The notes: a model not told the origin generated them from the letters alone. A stretch of 64,000 bases of DNA from Gammaproteobacteria bacterium (GCA_030835405.1 JAURPG010000012.1:1-64000); one strand, 5' to 3'; counted from the first letter of the stretch, positions 1 through 9,701 are shown. Program-made: numbers and translations.

Positions 1-900
1 AATAAGGCATTCGCCACCTGGATGGGAAAGTTTTCCTATTCCCGCACACCACAGGAAAAACTTAAACAGATACTTAAGTTCCGTCCTGCCATGTTGAGTC
101 CCATTATTGCCTTGCTACGGGGGCTGAAGGACCCGGTAGTGGGATTAAATATGGGGCAGACTGCAGAGGTCCTTGCCCACCGGTTTGGTGTTAATCGTGC
201 CCAGATGGATGAATATGCCGTTAACAGCCATCTCAGGCTGGCGAAGGCCCACGATGAAGGACGGATGAATGAAATCGAGGTGATTTATGATACATACGGG
301 AACCATTATGACCATGATAATGGTGTCAGGAGAGACAGCTCGATGGAAAAACTGGCAAAGCTTAAACCCGCATTCGACCGGGACTTTGGTCAGGTAACTG
401 CGGCAAACAGTTCTCAGATCACCGATGGTGCCGCCTGGGTGATCCTGGCCAGCGATAAGGCCGTAAAAAAATATCAATTGCCGGTCATAGGCAGGATTGT
501 AGATACCCAATGGGCAGGCCTGCTGCCGCAACAAATGGGCCTTGGTCCCGTGCATGCCATGACGCCCATCATGAAAAGGCAAAAGCGCAAGATTGAAAAC
601 ATTGATTATTGGGAAATTAACGAGGCCTTTGCCGCCCAGGTCCTGTCCTGTGTCGCGGCCTGGAAAGAATCCGCATATTGTCGCAGTGAGCTACACCTGA
701 GAACTGCATTGGGTGAAATTCCTATGGATAAGCTTAATGTGGATGGCGGTGCCGTGGCGTTGGGACATCCGGTTGGGACCAGTGGTGCGAGGATCGTGTT
801 ACACATGTGCCATGTCCTGGAACAGCATAATGCCAATACAGGGATGGCTTCATTATGTATTGGTGGTGGGCAGGGGGGTGCTGTACTCATAGAGCGATAA
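1..900 (+). CDS. Acetyl-CoA C-acyltransferase (thiolase), 3' part
   Basis: C-terminal 299 residues of a thiolase; the frame is open from the first base of the window, so the N-terminal part with the first catalytic cysteine lies upstream. Thiolases cleave 3-ketoacyl-CoA with CoA to acetyl-CoA and a shortened acyl-CoA, the last step of beta-oxidation. Visible family marks are NEAFAAQ, the histidine motif GGAVALGHPVGTSGAR and the C-terminal cysteine motif SLCIGGGQGGA. It ends 30 bases before the multifunctional beta-oxidation protein, so the two probably form the FadI/FadJ or FadA/FadB pair. Which of these it is cannot be settled from the fragment. Confidence 0.93.
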   Translation, partial: NKAFATWMGKFSYSRTPQEKLKQILKFRPAMLSPIIALLRGLKDPVVGLNMGQTAEVLAHRFGVNRAQMDEYAVNSHLRLAKAHDEGRMNEIEVIYDTYGNHYDHDNGVRRDSSMEKLAKLKPAFDRDFGQVTAANSSQITDGAAWVILASDKAVKKYQLPVIGRIVDTQWAGLLPQQMGLGPVHAMTPIMKRQKRKIENIDYWEINEAFAAQVLSCVAAWKESAYCRSELHLRTALGEIPMDKLNVDGGAVALGHPVGTSGARIVLHMCHVLEQHNANTGMASLCIGGGQGGAVLIER

Positions 901-930
901 GCAACGAGCTACTAGAAACAAGTATAAAGA

Positions 931-2973
931 ATGGAAAAGAAAACATATAAACATTGGAAATTGGAAACGGATGATGCAGGTATCGTCTGGTGTTATATCG
1001 ATGTCAAAGACAGTTCTACCAATGTACTTTCCTCACAAGTGCTCGATGAGTTCACAGATATACTAGACTCAGTCGCTGAACAGGCACCAGTTGGATTGAT
1101 TATATTATCTGCCAAGGAAAACGGCTTTATTGCGGGCGCAGATGTTAGAGAATTTACGACTATCAAGGATGAAAAAGATGCCTTGTTAATGCTGAACAGG
1201 GGACATGATGCCTTTAATAAACTGGAGGCCTTGCCGTTCCCTACCTTGGCATTAATCAATGGGTTTTGCCTGGGAGGTGGCCTTGAACTGTCTCTGGCAT
1301 GTGATTATCGGATTGCCCTGGAAGATGAAAAGACCCGCATAGGCCTGCCAGAGGTATTGCTGGGGATTCACCCAGGTTTCGGTGGTTCAGTCAGGTTGAT
1401 TCGTTTAATCGGACCGATCCAGGCCATGCAGTTGATGCTTCAGGGCAAGTCTCTGGATGCCAGGCAGGCTAAAAAGGTAGGTATCATCGACTATATGGTC
1501 CCTGAGCGGCAATTTCATAAGGCCGGACCGGATTTGCTTCTCAAGCGTCCGCTTCCCAAACGGGCACCCCGTCACCTGGCGTTATTAAATCACACCCCAT
1601 TCAGACAGCTAATGGCCAAATATCTAAGATCTCAACTGGCAAAAAAGGTCAAATCAATCCATTATCCCGCGCCGTTTAAACTGGTAGATGTCTGGGAACA
1701 ATACGGCGATAACGAAAAGGCCATGTTAAAGGCCGAGGCTCTGTCTGTCGCAAAACTCGCGAGTAATAAGTCGTCCAGAAACCTGGTGAGAATATTTTTG
1801 TTACAGGAGCGCCTGAAAGAGAATAAAAATGCGAAAGATTTTAAGACTGAAAATGTCCATGTGATTGGTGCAGGTGTCATGGGAGGTGACATTGCGGCCT
1901 GGTGTGCATTGCAGGGCATGCAGGTAGGCTTGCAGGACCGTGAAGCCAGGTTCATTGCTCCAGCCATCAAAAGGGCTGCATCGTTGTATAAGCGGCGTTT
2001 AAAACTTCCTCGCCTTGTCACAAATGTGATGGACCGTCTGGTGCCTGATATAAATGGCTATAACCTCAAAAAGGCCGATGCCATCATTGAGGCCATCGTC
2101 GAAAATACAGAGATCAAAAAGGGCTTATTTCAGGAACTGCAGGATAAAGTAAAGGAAGATGCTATATTAGCCACCAATACTTCCAGTATTTCCCTGGAAA
2201 TGTTGACTGACGGCCTCAAAGAACCGTCCCGCCTGGTGGGAATTCACTTTTTTAACCCGGTATCGCGAATGCAGCTGGTGGAGATTATCTATTCCGACCA
2301 AACCGGGAAAGAATGGGTGGAACGGGCACAATCCTTTTGCTGCCAGATCGGCAGGCTACCATTACCAGTTAAAAGTTCGCCTGGATTTTTGGTTAATCGC
2401 ATTCTTACTCCTTACCTGATGGAAGCCATGCAAATACATGAAGAGGGGATACCTGCCGAGAAAATAGATAAAGTTGCTGTTGATTTCGGTTTGCCCATGG
2501 GACCGGTGGAACTTGCCGATACGGTTGGTTTGGATATTTGCCTGTCAGTTGCAAAAAACCTTTCTGAAAAATTGGAACTGGCCATTCCCCAGAGATTGGA
2601 GGATATGGTAACTAGAGGCAGCCTGGGCAAAAAAAGTGGTTCAGGATTTTATTTGTATAAAAATGGTAAACCTCAACAACAGGCTGTCCAAAGTAATGGT
2701 ATGGACAGCAGAGAAATTGAGGACAGGTTGGTATTAAGAATATTAAATGAATGTGCGGCCTGTTTACGGGAAGAATTGGTTGAGGATGCCGATTTACTGG
2801 ATGCCGGGATGGTGTTTGGCACAGGTTTTCCACCATTCCTGGGCGGCCCGATGAATTATGCGCATGACAGAGGTATAAATAATATCACCGCGCGTATGGA
2901 GGAGCTTAAGAGTAAATATGGTCAGCGGTTTGACCCGGACCCCCACTGGGAGAAACTGGCTGGAGACACCTGA
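931..2973 (+). CDS. fadJ: Multifunctional enoyl-CoA hydratase / 3-hydroxyacyl-CoA dehydrogenase, FadJ-like
   Basis: A 680-residue two-domain beta-oxidation enzyme. The N-terminal crotonase domain (about residues 15-200) has both expected glutamates, in GGGLELSLACDYR and in GLPEVLLGIHPGFGGS. The NAD-binding domain starts near residue 310 with VIGAGVMGGDIAAW. The dehydrogenase histidine is in GIHFFNPV, and two C-terminal dehydrogenase domains follow. It would hydrate 2-enoyl-CoA and oxidise L-3-hydroxyacyl-CoA in the cytoplasm. It is slightly shorter than E. coli FadB or FadJ (about 715-730) but no domain is missing. It sits between the thiolase and an acyl-CoA ligase, as in a fatty-acid degradation operon. 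The choice of fadJ over fadB is by resemblance only. Confidence 0.9.
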   Translation: MEKKTYKHWKLETDDAGIVWCYIDVKDSSTNVLSSQVLDEFTDILDSVAEQAPVGLIILSAKENGFIAGADVREFTTIKDEKDALLMLNRGHDAFNKLEALPFPTLALINGFCLGGGLELSLACDYRIALEDEKTRIGLPEVLLGIHPGFGGSVRLIRLIGPIQAMQLMLQGKSLDARQAKKVGIIDYMVPERQFHKAGPDLLLKRPLPKRAPRHLALLNHTPFRQLMAKYLRSQLAKKVKSIHYPAPFKLVDVWEQYGDNEKAMLKAEALSVAKLASNKSSRNLVRIFLLQERLKENKNAKDFKTENVHVIGAGVMGGDIAAWCALQGMQVGLQDREARFIAPAIKRAASLYKRRLKLPRLVTNVMDRLVPDINGYNLKKADAIIEAIVENTEIKKGLFQELQDKVKEDAILATNTSSISLEMLTDGLKEPSRLVGIHFFNPVSRMQLVEIIYSDQTGKEWVERAQSFCCQIGRLPLPVKSSPGFLVNRILTPYLMEAMQIHEEGIPAEKIDKVAVDFGLPMGPVELADTVGLDICLSVAKNLSEKLELAIPQRLEDMVTRGSLGKKSGSGFYLYKNGKPQQQAVQSNGMDSREIEDRLVLRILNECAACLREELVEDADLLDAGMVFGTGFPPFLGGPMNYAHDRGINNITARMEELKSKYGQRFDPDPHWEKLAGDT

Positions 2974-2977
2974 GCCC

Positions 2978-4759
2978 ATGAACCAGGACATTATCACCCC
3001 CCAGGAAGCAGGAACACTTCCAGGCCTGTTTCAAAAACGCGTCCAGCGCACCCCCGATAAACCGGCATACCGATCTTTTGATACCTTGAATGGTATCTGG
3101 GCTGATAATACCTGGCAGGAAATGGCCACCCAGGTGGCGCAATGGGAAAGGGCATTACACACTGAAAATCTAAGACCAGGCGATCGGGTTGCCATTATGG
3201 CAAGGAACTCCAGGTTTTGGGTCATGTTAGACCAGGCTGCAATGGCCCTGGGACTGGTGGTAGTGCCAATCTATACAGAAGACCGGGGTGATAACGTAGT
3301 TTATATCCTCGAACATTGCGGTGCCAAACTCCTGGTGATAGGCGGTCCTTTGCAGTGGGAGAGACTAACGGGTAAATTAAAAAATGTTCGTAGCTTAAAA
3401 CGAATTGTCAGTATTGCTGAATGTCCCGGGTGTGATAATAAGAAATTGATTCACCTTGGACCCTGGCTTAAAGCTGGAACAGACGTACATAAATATCCCA
3501 TATTATCTCCAGGTGACCTGGCATCCATTGTCTATACATCGGGGACCACGGGTCGACCTAAAGGTGTCATGCTGAGTCACCGGAATATTCTTAGTAACGT
3601 GTATAGTTGTTCCCAGTCAGGATTAGCAGATAACAAGGAGAGTTACCTGTCTTTTTTGCCCTTATCCCATACCTTTGAGAGGACTGTGGGGTATTATTTA
3701 CCTATCATGTTGGGGGCCGTGGTTGCCCATACCCGTAGTATCCAGGATTTGCCTGAAGATTTATTAATGGTTAAGCCGGAAGGCCTTATATCAGTCCCGC
3801 GAATTTTTGAACGTGTCTACGCCCGGATCAAGGAAAACCTTGCCAATGGCCCGGTTGCCGCCAGATACTTATTTTCACTCGCTGTGAAGGTGGGTTGGGG
3901 GCGGTTTGAATATTCCCATGGACGGGGCAGCTGGTCGCCGTTATTCCTGTTTTGGCCAATCTTGAAACGCCTGGTGGCCGATAAGGTGCTCGCCAGATTA
4001 GGTGGAAATCTAAAGGTGACTATCACTGGCGGAGCGGCCTTGTCACCGGATATATCCCGGGTATTTATTGGATTAGGTGTTCCCTTATATCAGGGCTATG
4101 GATTAACCGAGACAAGTCCCGTCGTCAGTGTCAATACCGTAAAACATAATATTCCATCGAGTATCGGTCGCCCATTACACGGTGTTGAAGTCAAAATAGG
4201 TGGAAGTGATGAATTACTGGTAAAAGGTGATAGTGTCATGATGGGGTACTGGCAGGATGAGGAGGCAACCAGACGTGTGATTAACGATGATGGCTGGTTG
4301 CACACCGGAGACAAGGCCAGGATTGAAGATGGTTTCATATTTATCACCGGGCGTTTAAAAGACATCATTGTCATGGCCAATGGTGAGAAGCTCGCACCAG
4401 TAGATATGGAGCATGCAATCCTTGAAGACTCTCTCTTTGAACAGGTCCTGGTAGTTGGTGAAGCCCGGCCACATCTGGCCGCCCTGGCGGTATTAAACCA
4501 TAAGGAGTGGGAGAAGTTGGCAGCAGAGAATAATTTTAAGGATGGAGAAAAGCATAGCGAACAGGTGGAGCAAGCCATCCTGGAGCGTATATCGAGTACC
4601 CTGCACGAATTCCCTGGATACGCACAAATATATCAACTGGGGATTATCGATGATCCCTGGACGGTTGAGAATGATCTATTGACGACAACACTAAAAATAA
4701 AAAGAAACAAGATACAGGATACTTACCAGGAACTAATTGAATCACTTTATAATAAATAA
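2978..4759 (+). CDS. Long-chain fatty acid--CoA ligase (AMP-forming)
   Basis: A 593-residue acyl-CoA synthetase of the AMP-binding superfamily; it activates fatty acids with ATP and CoA and would feed the two upstream beta-oxidation enzymes. The P-loop-like motif is SIVYTSGTTGRPKGVMLSH, followed by GYGLTETSPVVSVN and the hinge region GWLHTGDKARIEDGFIFITG with RLKDIIVMANGEKLAP. The frame is open further upstream, but the ATG at 2978 is preferred: it lies just after the fadJ stop, has a GGAG about 12 bases upstream, and gives the usual family length. The upstream extension would overlap fadJ. It resembles the large bacterial LC-FACS type rather than classical E. coli FadD. Confidence 0.9.
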   Translation: MNQDIITPQEAGTLPGLFQKRVQRTPDKPAYRSFDTLNGIWADNTWQEMATQVAQWERALHTENLRPGDRVAIMARNSRFWVMLDQAAMALGLVVVPIYTEDRGDNVVYILEHCGAKLLVIGGPLQWERLTGKLKNVRSLKRIVSIAECPGCDNKKLIHLGPWLKAGTDVHKYPILSPGDLASIVYTSGTTGRPKGVMLSHRNILSNVYSCSQSGLADNKESYLSFLPLSHTFERTVGYYLPIMLGAVVAHTRSIQDLPEDLLMVKPEGLISVPRIFERVYARIKENLANGPVAARYLFSLAVKVGWGRFEYSHGRGSWSPLFLFWPILKRLVADKVLARLGGNLKVTITGGAALSPDISRVFIGLGVPLYQGYGLTETSPVVSVNTVKHNIPSSIGRPLHGVEVKIGGSDELLVKGDSVMMGYWQDEEATRRVINDDGWLHTGDKARIEDGFIFITGRLKDIIVMANGEKLAPVDMEHAILEDSLFEQVLVVGEARPHLAALAVLNHKEWEKLAAENNFKDGEKHSEQVEQAILERISSTLHEFPGYAQIYQLGIIDDPWTVENDLLTTTLKIKRNKIQDTYQELIESLYNK

Positions 4760-4773
4760 ACTATATTTATTAT
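4749..4773. terminator. AT-only hairpin between convergent genes
   Basis: ATAATAAATA (4749-4758) pairs perfectly with TATTTATTAT (4764-4773) around a five-base loop, spanning the end of the acyl-CoA ligase gene and the gap before convergent modC. With no G-C pairs it would be weak, so a terminator role is only a possibility. Confidence 0.25.
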
Positions 4774-4775
4774 CA

Positions 4776-5876
4776 TCAACTGTGTCTCATCATGTGAATC
4801 CCATCAGGGATTAACGAAACTGTAATTAAATTCCCAGGCTTAATTTTATGTTCGTGAATATGGTGGGTTGAATAGTTCATTTGCAGGCAATCAATCATGC
4901 CATCAAATTTAATCGTCACAATTGTGCCTTCTCCCAGTTGAATGAGCTCTGTGATTGTTCCAGTCATCTGGTTTTCTTTCGGGTTAGTTGCTTTTGTTTC
5001 CATATTAGCCAGTATCTTGTACGGCGGGATGACCCAGTCGACTTCTTCATCAATTTTGAAATCTGGAGAGTAGCCAGCAAGCAAAATCTTATCGTGCCAT
5101 TTGATACTGGTGGATAATACCTCCTGGTCATGAGAAATGATTGTCCCGCGGAAGATGTTATCGTGTCCGGTGAGTTGAGCAACCTTCGATGAGACAGGTC
5201 TGGACATTACATTTTCAGGTGCATCGATCTGTAATCCAGTACCGTCCTGGATGATGCATAATTGGTCGGCAATCCTTCTTGCCTCGTTCAAATCATGTGT
5301 CACATGAATGATCGGAATATTCAGCTGGTGTTTTAACTGGATCAGTTCCCGGACCAGAAATCGCCTGGTCTGTTGATCTACAGATGAAAACGGTTCATCC
5401 AGTAACAGGATGTCCGGATCTCTTGCCAGGGCCCGGGCAACGGCCACCCGTTGTTGTTGGCCACCGGATAGTTGATGGGGCAGTCGATCACCCAGGCCAT
5501 TAAGATGAACTAGCTGAATATACTTATCAGTACGCTGGTTCCGGACCGATATTTTCTTTTCTTTAATTGGTAATGAAATATTTTCCCTGACAGTTAAATG
5601 TGGAAACAGGGCATAATCCTGGTAAACAAATCCTGCCGCACGGTCCTGTATAGCAGTATTAATATTATTTTCTGAGTCATACCAGGTCTTTCCTCTGCAT
5701 ATAATTCTTCCAGTATCAGCTGTATAAAGTCCGGCAATACATCTTAAGGTAGTGGTTTTGCCGCTTCCGGAAGGTCCGACGATGACAAAAATTTCACCGT
5801 CATTGCAATTGAACTCCATATCCAGTGGGATTGGGGTTTTTGCTTCAAGCCGGATACTGATACTACCTTGACCCAT
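4776..5876 (-). CDS. modC: Molybdate ABC transporter, ATP-binding protein
   Basis: A 366-residue ABC ATPase energising molybdate import. It has Walker A GPSGSGKTTT, a Q-loop region, the signature LSGGQQQRVAVARAL, Walker B ILLLDEPFSSVD and the switch histidine in IHVTHDLNEA. A C-terminal oxyanion-binding Mop/TOBE-like domain follows (about residues 300-360, GTITELIQLGEGTIVTIKF). The start at 5876 (MGQGSISIRL) overlaps the end of modB by 14 bases, as is common for coupled ABC genes. A longer open frame to 5996 exists, but its extra 40 residues lie inside modB and resemble no ABC N-terminus. It is the last gene of gor-modA-modB-modC. Molybdate is inferred from the ModA/ModB partners. Confidence 0.9.
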   Translation of the reverse strand: MGQGSISIRLEAKTPIPLDMEFNCNDGEIFVIVGPSGSGKTTTLRCIAGLYTADTGRIICRGKTWYDSENNINTAIQDRAAGFVYQDYALFPHLTVRENISLPIKEKKISVRNQRTDKYIQLVHLNGLGDRLPHQLSGGQQQRVAVARALARDPDILLLDEPFSSVDQQTRRFLVRELIQLKHQLNIPIIHVTHDLNEARRIADQLCIIQDGTGLQIDAPENVMSRPVSSKVAQLTGHDNIFRGTIISHDQEVLSTSIKWHDKILLAGYSPDFKIDEEVDWVIPPYKILANMETKATNPKENQMTGTITELIQLGEGTIVTIKFDGMIDCLQMNYSTHHIHEHKIKPGNLITVSLIPDGIHMMRHS

Positions 5877-6537
5877 GGTAACGCCCCAGCTTGTCATAGA
5901 AAATATAAATGATTGCAATTGCAAGGAAGGAGATTCCCAGTAGGGTGGCAGACATAATTGCTGCATTTTGATTATCAAATGCCTGCACCCTGTCATAGAT
6001 AGCTATAGCTATGGTCCTTGTCTCGCCTTGAATGTTGCCACCCACCATGAGTACGACACCAAATTCTCCAAGCGTATGGGCAAAGGTTAAAATAATGGAA
6101 GTGAGGATGCCTGGCCATGCCAGGGGTAATTCAATCCTCAGAAATGTCGTGAGCCTGGACAGCCCACAACTCCATGCTGCCTCACGGATAGATTGTGGAA
6201 TGGATTCAAAGGCACGTTGCATGGGTTGTATGGCAAATGGAATATTAAAGATGATTGATGCTATCAATATGCCTTGAAATGAAAAAACTAGAGGTGTTCC
6301 AAACGTAGATTCATACCATTGTCCCATATAGGTACGGTTCCCCATGGCGGATAACAGGTAAAATCCAAGTACTGTGGGAGGCAGAATAAGAGGTAAGGCA
6401 AGTAGAGCCTGTAAAATATTCCGTCCGGGGAATTGATGCCAGGCAATAATTCTAGCAATAATAATCCCTATGGGAATCAATATCAGGCAGGTGTAAAAAC
6501 CTAACGAGAAGGATAACTCCAGGGCCTTCCAATCCAC
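5863..6537 (-). CDS. modB: Molybdate ABC transporter permease
   Basis: A 224-residue inner-membrane permease with about five to six hydrophobic segments. The cytoplasmic EAA loop that docks on ModC is visible as EAAWSCGLSRLTTFLRIELPL, followed by LGEFGVVLMVGGNIQGETRT, which is characteristic of ModB. Length is normal for the family. It starts with GTG immediately after the modA stop with no spacer, and its 3' end overlaps modC, so the three genes should be translationally coupled. Confidence 0.9.
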   Translation of the reverse strand: MDWKALELSFSLGFYTCLILIPIGIIIARIIAWHQFPGRNILQALLALPLILPPTVLGFYLLSAMGNRTYMGQWYESTFGTPLVFSFQGILIASIIFNIPFAIQPMQRAFESIPQSIREAAWSCGLSRLTTFLRIELPLAWPGILTSIILTFAHTLGEFGVVLMVGGNIQGETRTIAIAIYDRVQAFDNQNAAIMSATLLGISFLAIAIIYIFYDKLGRYHGSR

Positions 6538-7314
6538 TTATTGCGTACCTGCAGGTTGATAGCCGTATTTTATCAGGATATCCAGGGCATTCTTGCTTTT
6601 TAGATAGTCCATAAAACTGATTGCGACCGGGCTGTTATCTTTAAGAAGTGCAACATATTGCGTTATGGGTCGATACCAGGATTGATTTATAGGGATAAAT
6701 CTTCCTGAGTCCTTAAGCGCATTTTGCAGGACAAAAGATTTCGGAATGATGGCAAGATCGATATTGCCGGTATGAATATATGGGACAATTTGAGCGACAC
6801 TCTCAGAAAAGATCAGGTTTCCGGTGCTTAATGACCATACGCCGCCATTTTGTAGTGCTTCAAGTGCGGCTATCCCATAGGGTGCATGATCCGGGTTGGC
6901 CATGGTAAGTCGTACCTGATGACCAAAAGCTAAAGCATTGATGATTTGTTTGTCTGTTTCAAGGTTTTTATAGATGGAGTCAGGCGGAATATAAAATCCA
7001 ATCTCCCCATCTGCATATTGAAGTTGCTGTTTTATTGTGACGGCTTGTGATGTTATAAAATCTATATATTCCTCGCTGGCAGAGATGAAAATATCATACG
7101 GTGCGCCTTGAACTATCTGTCTGGAAAGATTGCCGGATGAACCAAATGAAAGCCTGACGGTTTCGCCTGTATCCAATCTGAATTTATCGACAATTTCTGT
7201 CATTGGCGTGGTCAGGTTGGATGCCACTGCAACAATGGGCGGTTCTGCATATGCTGCCATTGTTGTGAATACATGGCAGTAGATAAACAGGAATAAAGAA
7301 AAACGGTTGAGCAT
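6538..7314 (-). CDS. modA: Molybdate-binding periplasmic protein
   Basis: A 258-residue periplasmic solute-binding protein. The N-terminal signal peptide is hydrophobic to about residue 23 (ends near AAYAEPP) and is followed by VAVASNLTTPMTEIV, matching the ModA start where A-S-N contacts the oxyanion. Downstream RLSFGSSGNLSRQIVQGAP contains the second conserved serine-rich ligand loop. It delivers molybdate, or possibly tungstate, to ModBC. It starts 15 bases after the stop of gor, so it is probably co-transcribed with the glutathione reductase. No ModE-type regulator is present here. Confidence 0.9.
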   Translation of the reverse strand: MLNRFSLFLFIYCHVFTTMAAYAEPPIVAVASNLTTPMTEIVDKFRLDTGETVRLSFGSSGNLSRQIVQGAPYDIFISASEEYIDFITSQAVTIKQQLQYADGEIGFYIPPDSIYKNLETDKQIINALAFGHQVRLTMANPDHAPYGIAALEALQNGGVWSLSTGNLIFSESVAQIVPYIHTGNIDLAIIPKSFVLQNALKDSGRFIPINQSWYRPITQYVALLKDNSPVAISFMDYLKSKNALDILIKYGYQPAGTQ

Positions 7315-7329
7315 AAATAGTTATTTAAT

Positions 7330-8679
7330 TTAAGCAGGGGTACGCATTGTAACAAATTCTTCCGCGGCTGTTGGATGTATTCCAATGGTCGCATCCATCT
7401 GCGACTTTGTTACCCCGGCCTTAATCGCAATGGCTAAACCTTGAATAATTTCACCGGCATCATGCCCAATCATATGGGCGCCAATCACCCTGTCGCTCTG
7501 CTTGTCAACGATGAGCTTCATAAAGGTTTTTTCATCCATGCCTGAAAGTGAATATTTCATATGGGTGAACTCGGATTTATAGATCTGGATATCACCGTAA
7601 TGATCTTTCGCCTGTTCTTCAGAATAGCCAACCATCGCAAAATTGGGTTGGCTGAAAATGCAGGTGGGAATATTGATGTAATCCACAGAGAAATTTTTAT
7701 CGCCATAAAGGGAATGAGCCAGTGACATTCCTTCTGCGATAGCAACGGGTGTCAGGGTATAGCGATCGGTAACATCACCAATTGCATAGATTGATGAATT
7801 TGAGGTTTGATATTTGTCGTTTATTTTAATCGCACCATTATCATCTGTTTCAACGCCTGCCAATTCCAGCCCCAGGCCATTTGTGTTTGGTGTTCGACCG
7901 GTAGCGCACATAATCATGTTAGTATTTAATACATTGCCATCGGCAAGTGATGAACGATAATGCTTATCTTCTTTGTGTATGGATTCAATCGTGTTATTGG
8001 TAATTATATTAATACCTTTTTTTTGCATTTCTGACGTCAGAAAATTTCGCATTTCCTCATCAAAACCCCGTAATATTAAAGGTCCGCGGTAGACTAGTGT
8101 GGTATCTACACCAAGGCCATTAAATATTCCGGCAAACTCAACCGCGATATACCCACCACCTACCACAACGATCCTGTCAGGGAGGGATTCCAGATAAAAA
8201 GCTTCATTGGAAGTAATGACATGTTCACTCCCGTATATTTCAGGTACCATGGGCCAGGCACCGGTGGCAATCAGGATATTTTTTGCAGATATCGTCTGGT
8301 TATTGATATGAATAGTATTGGTGTCCACAATGGTTGCCCGGCCATTTATTAAATCCACACCCGAATCTGATAAAAGTCGTCCATATATGGAATTCAAGCG
8401 CTCAATTTCTTTGTTTTTGTTATTAACGAGAGTATTCCAGTCAAACTTGTGCGTGCCAGAGTCCCAACCATAATTTTCAGCGGCATGAAATTCATCAACA
8501 AAAGATGATGCGTAGACAAATAATTTCTTGGGGACACAACCTACGTTAACACAGGTGCCCCCCAGGTATTTTTCTTCTGCTATGGCTACGTTAGCGCCAA
8601 GAGATGCCGCTATTCTCGCGGCTCTGACACCACCGGAACCAGCACCAATAACGAAAAGGTCATAATTACTGTTGGTCAT
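7330..8679 (-). CDS. gor: Glutathione-disulfide reductase
   Basis: A 449-residue NADPH- and FAD-dependent pyridine nucleotide-disulfide oxidoreductase that regenerates reduced glutathione. FAD motif GAGSGGVRAARIAASLG, redox-active disulfide GGTCVNVGCVPKK (Cys43 and Cys48), NADPH-binding GGGYIAVEFAGIFNGLG followed by a basic residue in YRG, second FAD motif CATGRTPNTNGLGLE, and the C-terminal catalytic histidine in IGIHPTAAEE (His435). The NVGCVPKK and HPT forms favour glutathione reductase over lipoamide dehydrogenase. It is the first gene of an apparent operon with modABC and diverges from the CDF transporter gene. Confidence 0.9.
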   Translation of the reverse strand: MTNSNYDLFVIGAGSGGVRAARIAASLGANVAIAEEKYLGGTCVNVGCVPKKLFVYASSFVDEFHAAENYGWDSGTHKFDWNTLVNNKNKEIERLNSIYGRLLSDSGVDLINGRATIVDTNTIHINNQTISAKNILIATGAWPMVPEIYGSEHVITSNEAFYLESLPDRIVVVGGGYIAVEFAGIFNGLGVDTTLVYRGPLILRGFDEEMRNFLTSEMQKKGINIITNNTIESIHKEDKHYRSSLADGNVLNTNMIMCATGRTPNTNGLGLELAGVETDDNGAIKINDKYQTSNSSIYAIGDVTDRYTLTPVAIAEGMSLAHSLYGDKNFSVDYINIPTCIFSQPNFAMVGYSEEQAKDHYGDIQIYKSEFTHMKYSLSGMDEKTFMKLIVDKQSDRVIGAHMIGHDAGEIIQGLAIAIKAGVTKSQMDATIGIHPTAAEEFVTMRTPA

Positions 8680-8789
8680 TCCCTATTTCCTTTAAAAAGC
8701 TTAATACTGTATTGATACATGTCACATTGTAATCTAATTTCTAAATTATGCAGTTGACCATCTAATCTAATATATCTTTAAATAATACA

Positions 8790-9692
8790 ATGCGTAATCA
8801 TACATATAATACACAGGGTATAGATTCAAATCCTGTCTTGATGAGACGGGCTACATATGCATCCGTCCTGGTGGCATCGGTATTGGTCATAATTAAATTG
8901 GCAGCATGGTTATTGACAGGATCTGTATCATTGTTGTCGAGTCTGGTTGATTCTGCGATGGACTTAATGGCTTCGGTGTTAAATATGATGGCGGTCAGGC
9001 ATTCTCTTACACTAGCTGATGACGTGCATCGATTTGGTCATGGCAAGATAGAGCCTTTGGCCGGTTTGGGGCAGGCGGCATTTATTACCGGATCTTCTGT
9101 ATTTATTTGTATCAAAGCAGCTCATAGATTGATGAATCCTCAAATTATTGAAAAAGGTGGAATGGCAATTATTGTCATGATTATTTCATTAGTGCTTTCA
9201 ATTGGTCTAATCATGTACCAACGACATGTCATCTCACGTACGGATTCACTTGCAATAAAAGCTGATGCAATACATTACCTTAATGATGTGGGAATAAATT
9301 TAGGGGTAATATTAGCCCTTATTTTGACAGTTTGGTTTGACTGGAAATATGCTGATCCAATCATCGCATTGGTCATTGTAGTCCTGATAATGTATTCGGT
9401 TTGGAAAATAGGCAGTCAATCACTTAATCAATTAATGGACAGCGAATTGCCCGATGAACAAAGAAATAGGATTTATGAGTTGGCTCAAAGTCATTCAGAG
9501 GTAATTCAGGCCCATGATTTAAGGACCCGTAGATCTGGTCAAGATACTATTATACAAATACACATTGTGATGAATGGTAAGATACCACTTGGATCTGCAC
9601 ATGATGTGGCCGTGGAAGTGGAAAATTTAATTAAAGCAGAATTTCCTAATTCAGATATTATTATTCACCAGGACCCGAATAACCTGTATTGA
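8790..9692 (+). CDS. fieF: Cation diffusion facilitator (FieF/YiiP-like) metal transporter
   Basis: A 300-residue CDF-family metal/proton antiporter with six transmembrane segments in the first two thirds and a cytoplasmic metal-binding C-terminal domain. The transport-site aspartates are visible in SLVDSAMDLMAS and the second pair (His, Asp) in ADAIHYLNDVGINLG, the pattern of Zn/Fe/Cd-exporting YiiP-type proteins. The C-terminal domain has HDLRTRRSGQDTIIQIHI and ends IIIHQDP, as in FieF. It would export excess zinc, iron or cadmium. It diverges from gor across a 110-base spacer and converges on a TVP38-type gene with a 9-base gap. Confidence 0.85.
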   Translation: MRNHTYNTQGIDSNPVLMRRATYASVLVASVLVIIKLAAWLLTGSVSLLSSLVDSAMDLMASVLNMMAVRHSLTLADDVHRFGHGKIEPLAGLGQAAFITGSSVFICIKAAHRLMNPQIIEKGGMAIIVMIISLVLSIGLIMYQRHVISRTDSLAIKADAIHYLNDVGINLGVILALILTVWFDWKYADPIIALVIVVLIMYSVWKIGSQSLNQLMDSELPDEQRNRIYELAQSHSEVIQAHDLRTRRSGQDTIIQIHIVMNGKIPLGSAHDVAVEVENLIKAEFPNSDIIIHQDPNNLY

Positions 9693-9701
9693 AAAAATAT
9701 T

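Noticed and set aside
5877-5996. A 40-residue N-terminal extension of ModC
   Set aside because: The segment lies within modB in another frame, does not resemble any ABC protein start, and the ATG at 5876 gives a normal length.
8821-8845. A sequence like a tRNA T-arm (GATTCAAATCC)
   Set aside because: It is inside the fieF coding frame (GIDSNPV), and no acceptor, D or anticodon arms can be formed around it.
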